From Planctomycetota bacterium (GTDB lineage: Bacteria; Planctomycetota; Planctomycetia; Pirellulales; Thermoguttaceae), in NCBI GenBank assembly GCA_025356915.1, contig JANXQG010000227.1:1-9502 (forward strand): 9,502 nucleotides of DNA, read 5' to 3'. A program made the position numbers and the translations under genes. Below are positions 1 through 6,592 of the stretch, piece by piece. Position 1 is the stretch's first letter; each line of letters opens with the position of its first letter. Below the pieces are notes generated by a model, which was not told the DNA's origin, did not search any database, and saw only the letters and a program-made list of their open reading frames with translations.

Positions 1-2242
1 GCCCCTCTCCCGCAAGCGGGCGAGGGGAGTCTTTCGCCTTACATCGCCCATACCCACCTGCGCTGCGGGCCAAGGGGGCCAAGAGCGCGAGTGACTTCTC
101 TGGCCGCGAGAGGTTGTAAATAATATGCCGCGAGAACTCCAAACGCTGATCGGCCAGCGACACCTGCCAGAAACTCACGCCGTTCTCGTCGGAAAGTGTT
201 CGCGCGATCGGGTTGGTCCGTGGGTCGTGACACGTGGCACAACGGCGAGTAAAGACGGACTCGGCCGCGCGGCTCTCGGGCCAGTCTCGGTCGTTGTTGA
301 GCGTTCCCGCATTGTTAATATACCCGCCGATACTGCCGGTGCCCAAGGCCGCGTAGGTGCCGGGGTAGGGGGCGCCGATGTCGAGCCAAAGCCGCACAAT
401 CCGGCACTCGCGCTCCGTCGGCTTCACATCGTAGTGGCCACCCGCCAGCAGTTTCATTAACGGCGACCCGCCGCTGCCGAGCGTACGCGGGGCGTAGTTG
501 CTCCGCGGCTCGTTGCGGCCATCGGCAAGTTGCCGCCAGACAGTCAGTGAGTAGTAGCTGTGCGAGAACATGGGACCGCGATCGCCGGAGAGAATCACAC
601 CGCCGTCCCGCCGGTCATAGTCGTGGCAGCGCAGGCAATTGCGATCGAGAATCGGCTGCACATCGCGGGGAAAGTCGAGCACATCGGGCACGTCGAGGAA
701 AGGTTTGATCGCGCTTGCCTTGCGTTGCGAGGCAAGTGGCATCGACCGACGGATGGTTGGCGGCGCGATCGTGCGATGTTCGTGGCAGCCGATGCAGCCT
801 GCGGTCTCGCCGGGCTGGACTGTCGTAAAACTTTGCATCCGCTTGACCGCCAGATCCTGGTCGTCCAGAGCCACGAACAACAGGCTTCGCAGGGCGGGAG
901 CCTCGAAAAAGGCCGAGCCGTCGGCCTCCACCGGCACCGTGCCCAGCACGCGCTCTAAAGTGAACGTGCCCACGTAGCTCAGAGGATCCATGCCACCGGT
1001 GAAATTGATCGGCTTGGGCAAGCTCTCGATAACCATTAGCTTCTTGATCTCGCCAGGTCGGATGCCGGACATGTTGCGGCCGCGATAAACGTCTTCCAGC
1101 AGATACCTACCCGCTGGTTTGGTCAGATCCACTCGCGGCGAGGTGGCAAACTCGACCGGGTGGGCTACAATCGGCCGCGGTTCGTGTAGCCAAACCGGGC
1201 CGAACTCCTTCGGAGCAGTGAATAGCGTTGTCGTCTCGCCGCGGTCGTTCATCAGGACCAGCCGCTCCTTCTCGACTGCCATGAAGGCATTGGTGCTGAA
1301 CGCCCAGGGATCGCGATAATCCCCTTGTTTACTGATGTTGACTAGGTTGCCGAGTACGTCAGGCCCCTGCCGTGGGCTAATCCGGGCGACGAATCCGGCG
1401 TGTTCCTTCGCCCCATGGCCGGGTGAGTTGATCATGATCACGTCGCGGCTGCCGGGGATTGGCCGGGCATCAATGAACAGCCCGCTAGGATGCAGATTGC
1501 CGAAAAAAACGCTCTGCGAGGTGCCGTCCGGGTACATCGTCCAGAGATGGTGAAAGTCAACCTGCGAACGATCGATGTACTCCCAACGGGTGTAAAGGAT
1601 ACGACCGTCGGGCAAGACCCAGGGGGTGTTATCTTGCTCGATATTGGCCGATAATGGGCGAATTTGCCCGCCTTCGGCATCGCAACGCCAGATATTGCCG
1701 ACCTGGGTCGACCAGCACTGGACCCATCGCTTGGCCCGGGTGGTGACGAAGGCGATGCCGCCGTCGGGCAGCCAGCAAGGCTCGAAGTCGTCAAACTTGC
1801 CGTCAGTGATGCTGCGCAGGCCGGTACCGTCCGAGTTAATGAGATAAAGCAGGTAGTTCTCCGTGCCGCCTTTGCGGTAGGAGAAAAGGATTCGTTTGCC
1901 GTCGTAATGCACGGCCGGATCGCGGACGCTACCCTCCGGATCGTCGATCAGCAGCGTGATTTTGCCCGTTCGCAGGTTCAGCTTGCAGAGTTTGCCAAAT
2001 TTGCCATACATCGGCTGGCAGCGGTTGGTGGCCCAGTAGCCGATGTTGGCGTACCAGTGGGGATCCTGCGAGATGCTCCGTGCGGCGAAAACAATCTCTT
2101 CCACGTCGCGCATCGGGCCGGAGAGGAACTGGGCCTGTAGTTCGGCCGGTTTCTCGCCGCGAGCAAAGGCCGGCGCGATCCACGACAAGGCAATGCCCGC
2201 AAACATGAGGACAAAACTGCGGCAATAAATCCTTCGGTACAT
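1..2242 (-). CDS. Secreted HzsA-like beta-propeller / trihaem cytochrome c protein (3' end beyond window)
   Basis: The reading frame is open for 747 codons from the ATG at 2242 to the window edge with no stop, so the C-terminus is missing. The N-terminus is a clear signal peptide: MYRRIYCR, then a hydrophobic stretch ending in AFA near residue 27, which implies export to the periplasm. Residues about 45-330 contain WD40/PD40-like propeller strands (for example FSYRKGGTENY at 120-130). Residues about 385-495 resemble the hydrazine synthase alpha-subunit middle domain (GGMDPLSYVG at 416-425). Three CxxCH haem c motifs follow: C483-C486-H487, C536-C539-H540 and C668-C671-H672. The family is numerous in non-anammox planctomycetes and its substrate is generally unknown, so hydrazine synthesis should not be inferred. 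This start was chosen because it gives the full signal peptide, and an in-frame TAG lies three codons upstream. A later ATG at 2206 would cut most of the signal peptide. No convincing Shine-Dalgarno is seen. The last ~14 codons run through a palindrome (see the repeat at 2-27). Confidence 0.85.
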   Translation of the reverse strand, partial: MYRRIYCRSFVLMFAGIALSWIAPAFARGEKPAELQAQFLSGPMRDVEEIVFAARSISQDPHWYANIGYWATNRCQPMYGKFGKLCKLNLRTGKITLLIDDPEGSVRDPAVHYDGKRILFSYRKGGTENYLLYLINSDGTGLRSITDGKFDDFEPCWLPDGGIAFVTTRAKRWVQCWSTQVGNIWRCDAEGGQIRPLSANIEQDNTPWVLPDGRILYTRWEYIDRSQVDFHHLWTMYPDGTSQSVFFGNLHPSGLFIDARPIPGSRDVIMINSPGHGAKEHAGFVARISPRQGPDVLGNLVNISKQGDYRDPWAFSTNAFMAVEKERLVLMNDRGETTTLFTAPKEFGPVWLHEPRPIVAHPVEFATSPRVDLTKPAGRYLLEDVYRGRNMSGIRPGEIKKLMVIESLPKPINFTGGMDPLSYVGTFTLERVLGTVPVEADGSAFFEAPALRSLLFVALDDQDLAVKRMQSFTTVQPGETAGCIGCHEHRTIAPPTIRRSMPLASQRKASAIKPFLDVPDVLDFPRDVQPILDRNCLRCHDYDRRDGGVILSGDRGPMFSHSYYSLTVWRQLADGRNEPRSNYAPRTLGSGGSPLMKLLAGGHYDVKPTERECRIVRLWLDIGAPYPGTYAALGTGSIGGYINNAGTLNNDRDWPESRAAESVFTRRCATCHDPRTNPIARTLSDENGVSFWQVSLADQRLEFSRHIIYNLSRPEKSLALLAPLARSAGGYGRCKAKDSPRPLAGEG
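2..27. repeat. Near-perfect palindrome (hairpin repeat) at window edge
   Basis: Bases 2-13 pair with 16-27 around a two-base AA loop, giving a 12-bp stem with a single mismatch (T8/C21). This GC-rich form (CCCGCAAGCGGG core with CTC/GAG flanks) resembles the REP-like dispersed hairpins found between genes in many GC-rich bacterial genomes. Here it sits inside the open frame of the HzsA-like gene and codes for about DSPRPLAGEG. Copies elsewhere in the genome cannot be seen from this window. It could instead serve as a transcription terminator if the gene really ends nearby. Confidence 0.6.
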
Positions 2243-2306
2243 AACGGCCTAGCTTTCATCGAGAAATTTTCATCATTACTTATGTTGGCCGAAGGATGCA
2301 CGGTTG

Positions 2307-2438
2307 TCAAGCGAAAGCCAGCGGCTTGGTGCGGAGATAGACGTGGGCGTGGCCGTTCAGGACGAAATTGCAGCCGTGGCGGTAGAGGCTATCCAGCCAC
2401 GGTTTGGCGACGGACCTCACGCGAGCCTCTTGGTCCAT
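2307..2438 (-). pseudogene. Relic of a metallophosphoesterase C-terminus (GHAHVY motif)
   Basis: A 43-codon frame from the ATG at 2438 to the TGA at 2307 contains WLDSLYRHGCNFVLNGHAHVY followed by LRTKPLAFA. This matches the end of calcineurin-like / purple-acid-type phosphoesterases, where a hydrophobic strand leads into the metal-binding GHxHxY(x)R motif. The rest of the enzyme (DxH, GDxxD and GNHE motifs) is absent: the same frame continues upstream only to the TAG that ends the receiver-like gene at 2484. The fragment is therefore most likely a decayed or truncated gene end. No Shine-Dalgarno is visible before 2438. It could be an unrelated small ORF, but the local motif match is good. 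Bases 2243-2306 and 2439-2483 show nothing else. Confidence 0.45.
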
Positions 2439-2483
2439 GAACCACAAGAAGAAACCCCGCCACGGCCAGAGCAATGCTGCCTG

Positions 2484-3275
2484 CTACCGTGGCAACAGCC
2501 ATAGCAACTCATCGACGCGAAATGGCTTGGCCAGCATGGTGACGCCGAGGCTTCGGGCAAGACGAACCTCCTGAATCCGGGGTGCATCGAGCAAGGCCAA
2601 TACCGGCGCGGGGGCCATGTCGGTAGCGAGTTGCTTGAGTTCCTCAAAACCGAGAGCATCCAAGGATGCACCGTCGAAAATCGCGGCCAGGGCACCTCGC
2701 ACATGGGCTGGCTGGCGAGGGTGCAGCCAGGCCGTTGCGTAGCCGCCTCTTCGGCAGACGTCCGAGAGCAAAGCTTCCATTTCGGGCTGCTGAGTCCAAA
2801 TGGCTACCAACCCCTTGCCCTGGGGCAGCGGCGACTCAAGCGAGGCCAGCAACCGTTCTTCGTCGGTCGCGGTGGCCGGCAGTAGCCACGCAGAACCTTG
2901 GACCTCGAACCTGCGGGGAAACTCCCGGCGGATACGGACGGCTGCCTGATGCCAATACATGCGAACGACACCCGGCAAAGGGTGGCCGCTGCGCGGCTCG
3001 CCTTCACACCAGCTTCCCAAAATCGCAATCCATCTAGCTAAGGGTGTCAAGTTGCGAAGGCGGTCGATCGCCGCGGCGGAAAACTGATCGGGATAGGCCT
3101 GGGCCAGCACGATCCCATGCGCCGTAAGCAAGCCCTCTTCTAGCGCGGTGATTGCAGGCTCGACATCGACGAAGCGGGTCACATGGGCCAGTTCCTCCAA
3201 TGCGGTGCTGGCCTCGCGGAATTCTGGCCGCGAGGTATCGCCGATGAGGAAGATGTGGAGCGTAGGGCTGGACAT
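2484..3275 (-). CDS. Hypothetical protein with two degenerate response-regulator receiver-like domains
   Basis: This 263-residue protein has no characterised homologue that I recognise. Residues about 5-110 (HIFLIGDTSRPEF to GVVRMYWHQ) and about 154-263 (GLVAIWTQQPEM to ELLWLLPR) each have the alternating strand/helix pattern of a CheY-like fold. The C-terminal copy keeps a possible phospho-acceptor Asp (IFD, D201) and the KPF lysine (K250). It lacks the acidic pair after strand 1, and Leu replaces the conserved Thr/Ser after strand 4, so normal phosphotransfer is doubtful. There is no signal peptide or membrane segment, so it is probably cytosolic. The frame extends upstream to 3374, but that would overlap the HTH-EIIA gene by 77 bases. 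The ATG at 3275 leaves a 22-base gap and starts directly at the first strand. The gene is probably cotranscribed with HTH-EIIA and may act with it. No clear Shine-Dalgarno is seen. Confidence 0.72.
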   Translation of the reverse strand: MSSPTLHIFLIGDTSRPEFREASTALEELAHVTRFVDVEPAITALEEGLLTAHGIVLAQAYPDQFSAAAIDRLRNLTPLARWIAILGSWCEGEPRSGHPLPGVVRMYWHQAAVRIRREFPRRFEVQGSAWLLPATATDEERLLASLESPLPQGKGLVAIWTQQPEMEALLSDVCRRGGYATAWLHPRQPAHVRGALAAIFDGASLDALGFEELKQLATDMAPAPVLALLDAPRIQEVRLARSLGVTMLAKPFRVDELLWLLPR

Positions 3276-3297
3276 GATGGATAGAAAACGCAACGAC

Positions 3298-4002
3298 CTA
3301 CATCTTCTCTTCCGTATCCATGAAAAGCTGTCGCGCTGCCTTGGCATCGGTGGCCTCGCGAAGGGCTTCGACAAACCCGGGCGTGGTAAGGATGCGGCTT
3401 AGACGGGCCAGCGTGCGAAGGTGGCCGCGATCTTCCGTTGAAGCGATCAGGAAGAAAACGTCGGTCATCGGCACGTCGGCTCCAAAGGGGATGCCGCTCG
3501 ACGTCACCCCCAAGGCCACGAACTCTTGGGCGAGGATCTTGGGCAGCGGCCGCCGCGGGTGGAGCAAGGCTACGCCGTTGGTCAGCGCGGTACTGTGCAT
3601 GTCTTCGCGGAATCGGACTGCCTCGGCCATCGCCTGGGGATCCCACAGCCAGCCGGTCTGCGACGCGAGATTGACCATCGAGCCGATGACCGAACTCCGC
3701 GTGCGTGCGGGCAAAGGGACGGCGATTGCCTCCAGTGGCAGCAAATCGAAAATGGATATGTCCTGCTCCTGCTGGACCGTCGCAGACCGGCTAAGCGCAC
3801 CTTCGACCTTTAGCAACTCTTCTTCATCGGAGAGGCCAATACGGCGTTCGAGCCAATGGTGGATGTCCGCCTTGGAAAATTTCCACTCCCCACCCACTTT
3901 GCGGCCTGGCAATTGACCGCGGTCGGCCAGCTTGGACACCTGCTGGGGTGCAAAGTGGAGGTAGCGGGCCAGTTCTTGAAGATCGAAATCGCTATGTGGC
4001 AT
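3298..4002 (-). CDS. Helix-turn-helix / PTS EIIA (EIIA-Ntr type) fusion regulator
   Basis: This 234-residue cytosolic protein has two parts. Residues about 5-55 form an excisionase/MerR-like helix-turn-helix (DLQELARYLHFAPQQVSKL, then GRKVGGEWKFSKADIHHWLERR split by its wing), a putative DNA-binding module. Residues about 85-230 are a PTS EIIA type 2 domain with the phosphorylatable histidine in GVALLHPRRP (H148), preceded by the usual FREDMHST helix. Such domains take phosphate from HPr and in EIIA-Ntr proteins act as regulatory switches rather than sugar transporters. Fusion to a DNA-binding domain suggests phosphorylation-controlled transcription (inference). The ATG at 4002 was chosen over an in-frame start at 4089 because it begins right before the HTH and leaves an intergenic gap to the divergent pabA. 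An inverted repeat lies 15 bases upstream and could be an autoregulatory site. Confidence 0.85.
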   Translation of the reverse strand: MPHSDFDLQELARYLHFAPQQVSKLADRGQLPGRKVGGEWKFSKADIHHWLERRIGLSDEEELLKVEGALSRSATVQQEQDISIFDLLPLEAIAVPLPARTRSSVIGSMVNLASQTGWLWDPQAMAEAVRFREDMHSTALTNGVALLHPRRPLPKILAQEFVALGVTSSGIPFGADVPMTDVFFLIASTEDRGHLRTLARLSRILTTPGFVEALREATDAKAARQLFMDTEEKM

Positions 4003-4016
4003 GGTATTATGATCGC

Positions 4017-4036
4017 TTACAAGGCTTGGTTTGTAA
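4017..4036. promoter_or_regulatory. Candidate operator: inverted repeat TTACAA-N8-TTGTAA
   Basis: Perfect 6-bp arms at 4017-4022 and 4031-4036 are separated by GGCTTGGT. The site lies in the divergent gap, centred about 24 bases upstream of the HTH-EIIA start and about 120 bases upstream of pabA. On the minus strand its distal arm overlaps a -35-like TTTACA (4037-4032), with weak -10 candidates CATAAT (4011-4006) or GATCAT (4014-4009). A bound protein would therefore probably interfere with HTH-EIIA transcription. The inner form TACAA-N8-TTGTA recurs upstream of tmk. One such repeat is not statistically remarkable on its own. Confidence 0.35.
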
Positions 4037-4146
4037 AGTAGTCTCTGTTGCGGAAAAGTAGTGGATGCGTCGGATTCCTCTGGTCGCAACTCGGCGATTT
4101 GGGTAAACTAAAAAAGTCAACTATCTCACCTTTACTGCCCGCTCTT

Positions 4147-4743
4147 ATGATTTTGCTAATTGATAACTACGACTCGTTCACGTACAATCTGGTCCAGCGA
4201 TTGGGCGAAATCGATCCCTCGCTCGATTTGGAAGTCCATCGCAACGACCAGATTACGCTCGAAGAAATCGAGTCCAGGCAACCCACGCACCTGATCATTT
4301 CGCCCGGTCCCTGTACGCCCGACGAAGCGGGTATTTCCATCCCTTGCGTGAAACGCTTTGCCGGAAAAATACCCCTTCTGGGTGTGTGCCTTGGACACCA
4401 ATCGATTGGCCAAGCCTATGGCGGTAAGATCGTTCGGGCTGTACGGTTGATGCACGGCAAGACCGACATGATCCAGCATAACAATCTGGGGATCTACGAG
4501 GGCCTTCCCAATCCGTTCGAGGCGACCCGATATCATAGCCTAGTCATTCAGCCCGACACGCTCAGCGATGAGTTTACGATCGCGGCATGGAGCCATGCTC
4601 CCGATGGCACTCTGGAGATCATGGGCATTCAGCATAAGCATTATCCGTTGTTTGGCGTGCAGTATCATCCCGAGAGTTTTTTGACGGGCTGTGGGACGAA
4701 GATTCTTGAGCATTTCCTGGCAGTCGCCTGCGCGGCGAATTAA
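4147..4743 (+). CDS. pabA: Anthranilate / aminodeoxychorismate synthase glutamine amidotransferase (component II)
   Basis: This 198-residue class I glutamine amidotransferase releases ammonia from glutamine for a partner chorismate-using synthase, either TrpE (tryptophan) or PabB (folate). The N-terminus MILLIDNYDSFTYNLVQRLG is typical of the TrpG/PabA family, as is SPGPCTPDEAGIS. The catalytic triad is intact: nucleophile C81 in GVCLGHQ, and H174 and E176 in GVQYHPES. The length equals that of free-standing family members, so there is no fusion to the synthase. The start is set at the ATG at 4147, because upstream codons from 4048 have no family similarity and cross the divergent regulatory gap. 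No Shine-Dalgarno is evident. The partner gene is not in this window, so TrpG versus PabA, or a shared role in both pathways, cannot be settled. lnt follows 13 bases later and is probably cotranscribed. Confidence 0.93.
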   Translation: MILLIDNYDSFTYNLVQRLGEIDPSLDLEVHRNDQITLEEIESRQPTHLIISPGPCTPDEAGISIPCVKRFAGKIPLLGVCLGHQSIGQAYGGKIVRAVRLMHGKTDMIQHNNLGIYEGLPNPFEATRYHSLVIQPDTLSDEFTIAAWSHAPDGTLEIMGIQHKHYPLFGVQYHPESFLTGCGTKILEHFLAVACAAN

Positions 4744-4756
4744 CCCACGGACACGG

Positions 4757-6592
4757 ATGTCAGCAACACTTCGAGACGGGTATCGTTCGACCTTTATTCA
4801 GGCCATGATCGGAGCCGTGCTGCTTTGGGCCGCACTGCCGCCGCTGGGAATCTGGCCGCTGGCATGGATTGCGCCGGTGTGGTGGGTGATGCTCATTCGC
4901 AGCGAGAAGCTGCCTCAGATGCGAACAACGGATCGGCCCGCGCGACTTCGGCCCTGGATACTACTGACGGCGGCCGTGCTCTATTTTTTGGCCGGATTGG
5001 CCGTCAATGCGTGGTTCCATTCGAGGCAGTATCGCCTGTACTGGATTGCCGACACGGTCTTTTGGCTCGGCCTGCTGGCAATTTTTCTGGCCGCCGCACG
5101 ACTTTGGGCGTCGCACCCCTATCGCTGCTTGTGGCTGGCGGGGATGTTCTTCTGGATGGCCGCTTTGCAATGGCTGCGGTTGCCATTCTGGGCCACCGGT
5201 TTTGGATGGCTGGCCCTGGGGATCTATTTTGGCTGCTACTTGCCAGTCTTTGTCGGCCTGTCGCGAGTCGGTGTTCACTTCTTGCGGCTGCCCGTGATTC
5301 TGGTGGCCCCGGTTGTCTATACCGGGCTGGAACTCGCCCAGGCACACCTACTGACCGGCATGACGATGGGATGCCTCGAACATTCGCAGTATCGCTGGAC
5401 CATGCTGATTCAGATCAGCGATTTGACCGGTTGTTACGGCGTGACGTTCCTGATGATGTTCGTCGCCGCTTGCCTGGCCCGGATGTTGCCTTGCGACTCG
5501 CGTCCGTGGGCACTCTGGCCGCTGGCCCCGGCTGCGAGTCTTGTGGCTGCGGTGCTCGCCTACGGCCACTTCCGCACCAACAACGTCGAAACCGATCCGG
5601 GCTTGAAGATTGCCTTGATCCAGGGAAACATCGACATCCAGTTGAATAACCCCGACAATATCCGCGAGATCACCGATGCGCATTATCGCAAGCTCACCGA
5701 CCTGGCACTCGACCTGGCACTCGCCCAGTTCCGGCAGATTGATCTGATCGTCTGGCCGGAGACCGTGTTTTGCCGTGTGAATTGGGTGACGGGTGATGAA
5801 GATGCAATCGTGCCGGCCGACTTTCCCGATCCATCGCAGCAGGCATTTCGCAAATGGCTGGACAGTTGGAAGAAGGGAACTTGCGACGTCATGACCGAGA
5901 CTGCCCGCAGGTTCGGCTTACCGATGATCGTCGGCATCAGTCGTCAGCACTACGGTGCCCAAGGCCCCGAGACGTTCAATTCGGCCGTACTGATCACGCC
6001 GGATGGAAGTTGGTGCGAACCCGGCCGCCTTGAGCAATCTTATTACGACAAGATGCACCTCGTCATGTTCGGCGAGTATATGCCTTTCGTCAAGAGCGTG
6101 CCCTGGCTCCAGAGTTTGTCGCCGCTCGGCACGAGCTCCAGTCCCGGCGAGAAGCCTAAGGGCCTGATGCTCAAGAACATCTGCCTGGTACCGAACATCT
6201 GTTATGAAACGGTACTGCCCCACGTGATTCGGAACCAGTTGGTTGCGTTGCGGCAGGAAGGCATTGAGCCGCGGATTCTGGTGAATGTGACGAACGACGG
6301 TTGGTTCTGGGGCTCCAACGAACTGGAGCAGCATTTGGCCTGCGGGGTATTTCGCACGGTCGAATGCCGGCGACCGATGGTGATCGCCGCGAACACGGGC
6401 ATTTCGGCCTCGATCGACGCGAGCGGCCACATTCTTGCCGACGAAGGACCGCGACGCGAAACGAAATTGATCCTCGCCGACGTTCGCCTCGACCGCCGCG
6501 AGAGCTGGTATCTGCGCCACGGTGACTGGTTCGCCGGTACATGCCTGGTAGCGACGCTCCTTCTCGCCTGCGTGGGCATTAGGCGTCGTTAG
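4757..6592 (+). CDS. lnt: Apolipoprotein N-acyltransferase
   Basis: Lnt transfers an acyl chain from a phospholipid to the N-terminal cysteine of lipoproteins at the outer face of the inner membrane, the last step of lipoprotein maturation. The protein has 611 residues. The N-terminal ~280 are a series of membrane segments, followed by a periplasmic nitrilase-like domain and a C-terminal membrane helix (TCLVATLLLACVGIRRR). The Glu-Lys-Cys triad is visible as E335 (VWPETVF), K432 (YYDKMHLVMFGEYMPF) and C482 (NICYE). The supporting VTNDGWF and ANTGISASIDASG stretches are also present. Spacing from Glu to Lys is 97 residues against 68 in E. coli (E267, K335), so about 29 extra residues lie here, mostly the acidic/basic stretch at about 345-385. 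Lys-to-Cys spacing is normal. The frame is open back to 4691 inside pabA, but the ATG at 4757 follows the pabA stop by 13 bases and is preferred. The last 14 bases overlap the convergent terC. Confidence 0.92.
   Translation: MSATLRDGYRSTFIQAMIGAVLLWAALPPLGIWPLAWIAPVWWVMLIRSEKLPQMRTTDRPARLRPWILLTAAVLYFLAGLAVNAWFHSRQYRLYWIADTVFWLGLLAIFLAAARLWASHPYRCLWLAGMFFWMAALQWLRLPFWATGFGWLALGIYFGCYLPVFVGLSRVGVHFLRLPVILVAPVVYTGLELAQAHLLTGMTMGCLEHSQYRWTMLIQISDLTGCYGVTFLMMFVAACLARMLPCDSRPWALWPLAPAASLVAAVLAYGHFRTNNVETDPGLKIALIQGNIDIQLNNPDNIREITDAHYRKLTDLALDLALAQFRQIDLIVWPETVFCRVNWVTGDEDAIVPADFPDPSQQAFRKWLDSWKKGTCDVMTETARRFGLPMIVGISRQHYGAQGPETFNSAVLITPDGSWCEPGRLEQSYYDKMHLVMFGEYMPFVKSVPWLQSLSPLGTSSSPGEKPKGLMLKNICLVPNICYETVLPHVIRNQLVALRQEGIEPRILVNVTNDGWFWGSNELEQHLACGVFRTVECRRPMVIAANTGISASIDASGHILADEGPRRETKLILADVRLDRRESWYLRHGDWFAGTCLVATLLLACVGIRRR

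Noticed and set aside
560..958. Plus-strand open frame of 132 codons inside the HzsA-like gene
   Set aside because: It is antisense to a continuous minus-strand frame with haem motifs at 622-637 and 782-796. Its sequence has no recognisable domain and reflects GC-rich antisense openness.
1664..2140. Plus-strand open frame of 158 codons
   Set aside because: It lies opposite the propeller region of the HzsA-like gene, which explains the sequence better. No family features are seen.
2229..2297. 9-bp perfect inverted repeat ATCCTTCGG / CCGAAGGAT, 51 bases apart, around the HzsA-like start
   Set aside because: With arms allowed this far apart, about two such pairs are expected by chance in a window of this size. 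One arm lies in the signal-peptide codons, and no further extension is seen.
2304..2504. Plus-strand 66-codon frame in the gap between two minus-strand genes
   Set aside because: It is opposite the phosphoesterase-like relic, which has a recognisable motif. This frame has none and no ribosome-binding site.
4078..4146. Possible pabA promoter (TAAACT as -10)
   Set aside because: TAAACT matches the -10 consensus only in part and no acceptable -35 hexamer lies at 16-18 bases, so it is not listed as a feature.
4825..5649. Plus-strand open frame of 274 codons overlapping lnt in another frame
   Set aside because: The lnt frame here encodes the expected membrane segments. The alternative frame is arginine-rich and without domains.
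5918..6520. Minus-strand open frame of 200 codons
   Set aside because: It is antisense to the lnt catalytic domain, whose Lys and Cys residues lie in this interval. The frame shows no independent features.
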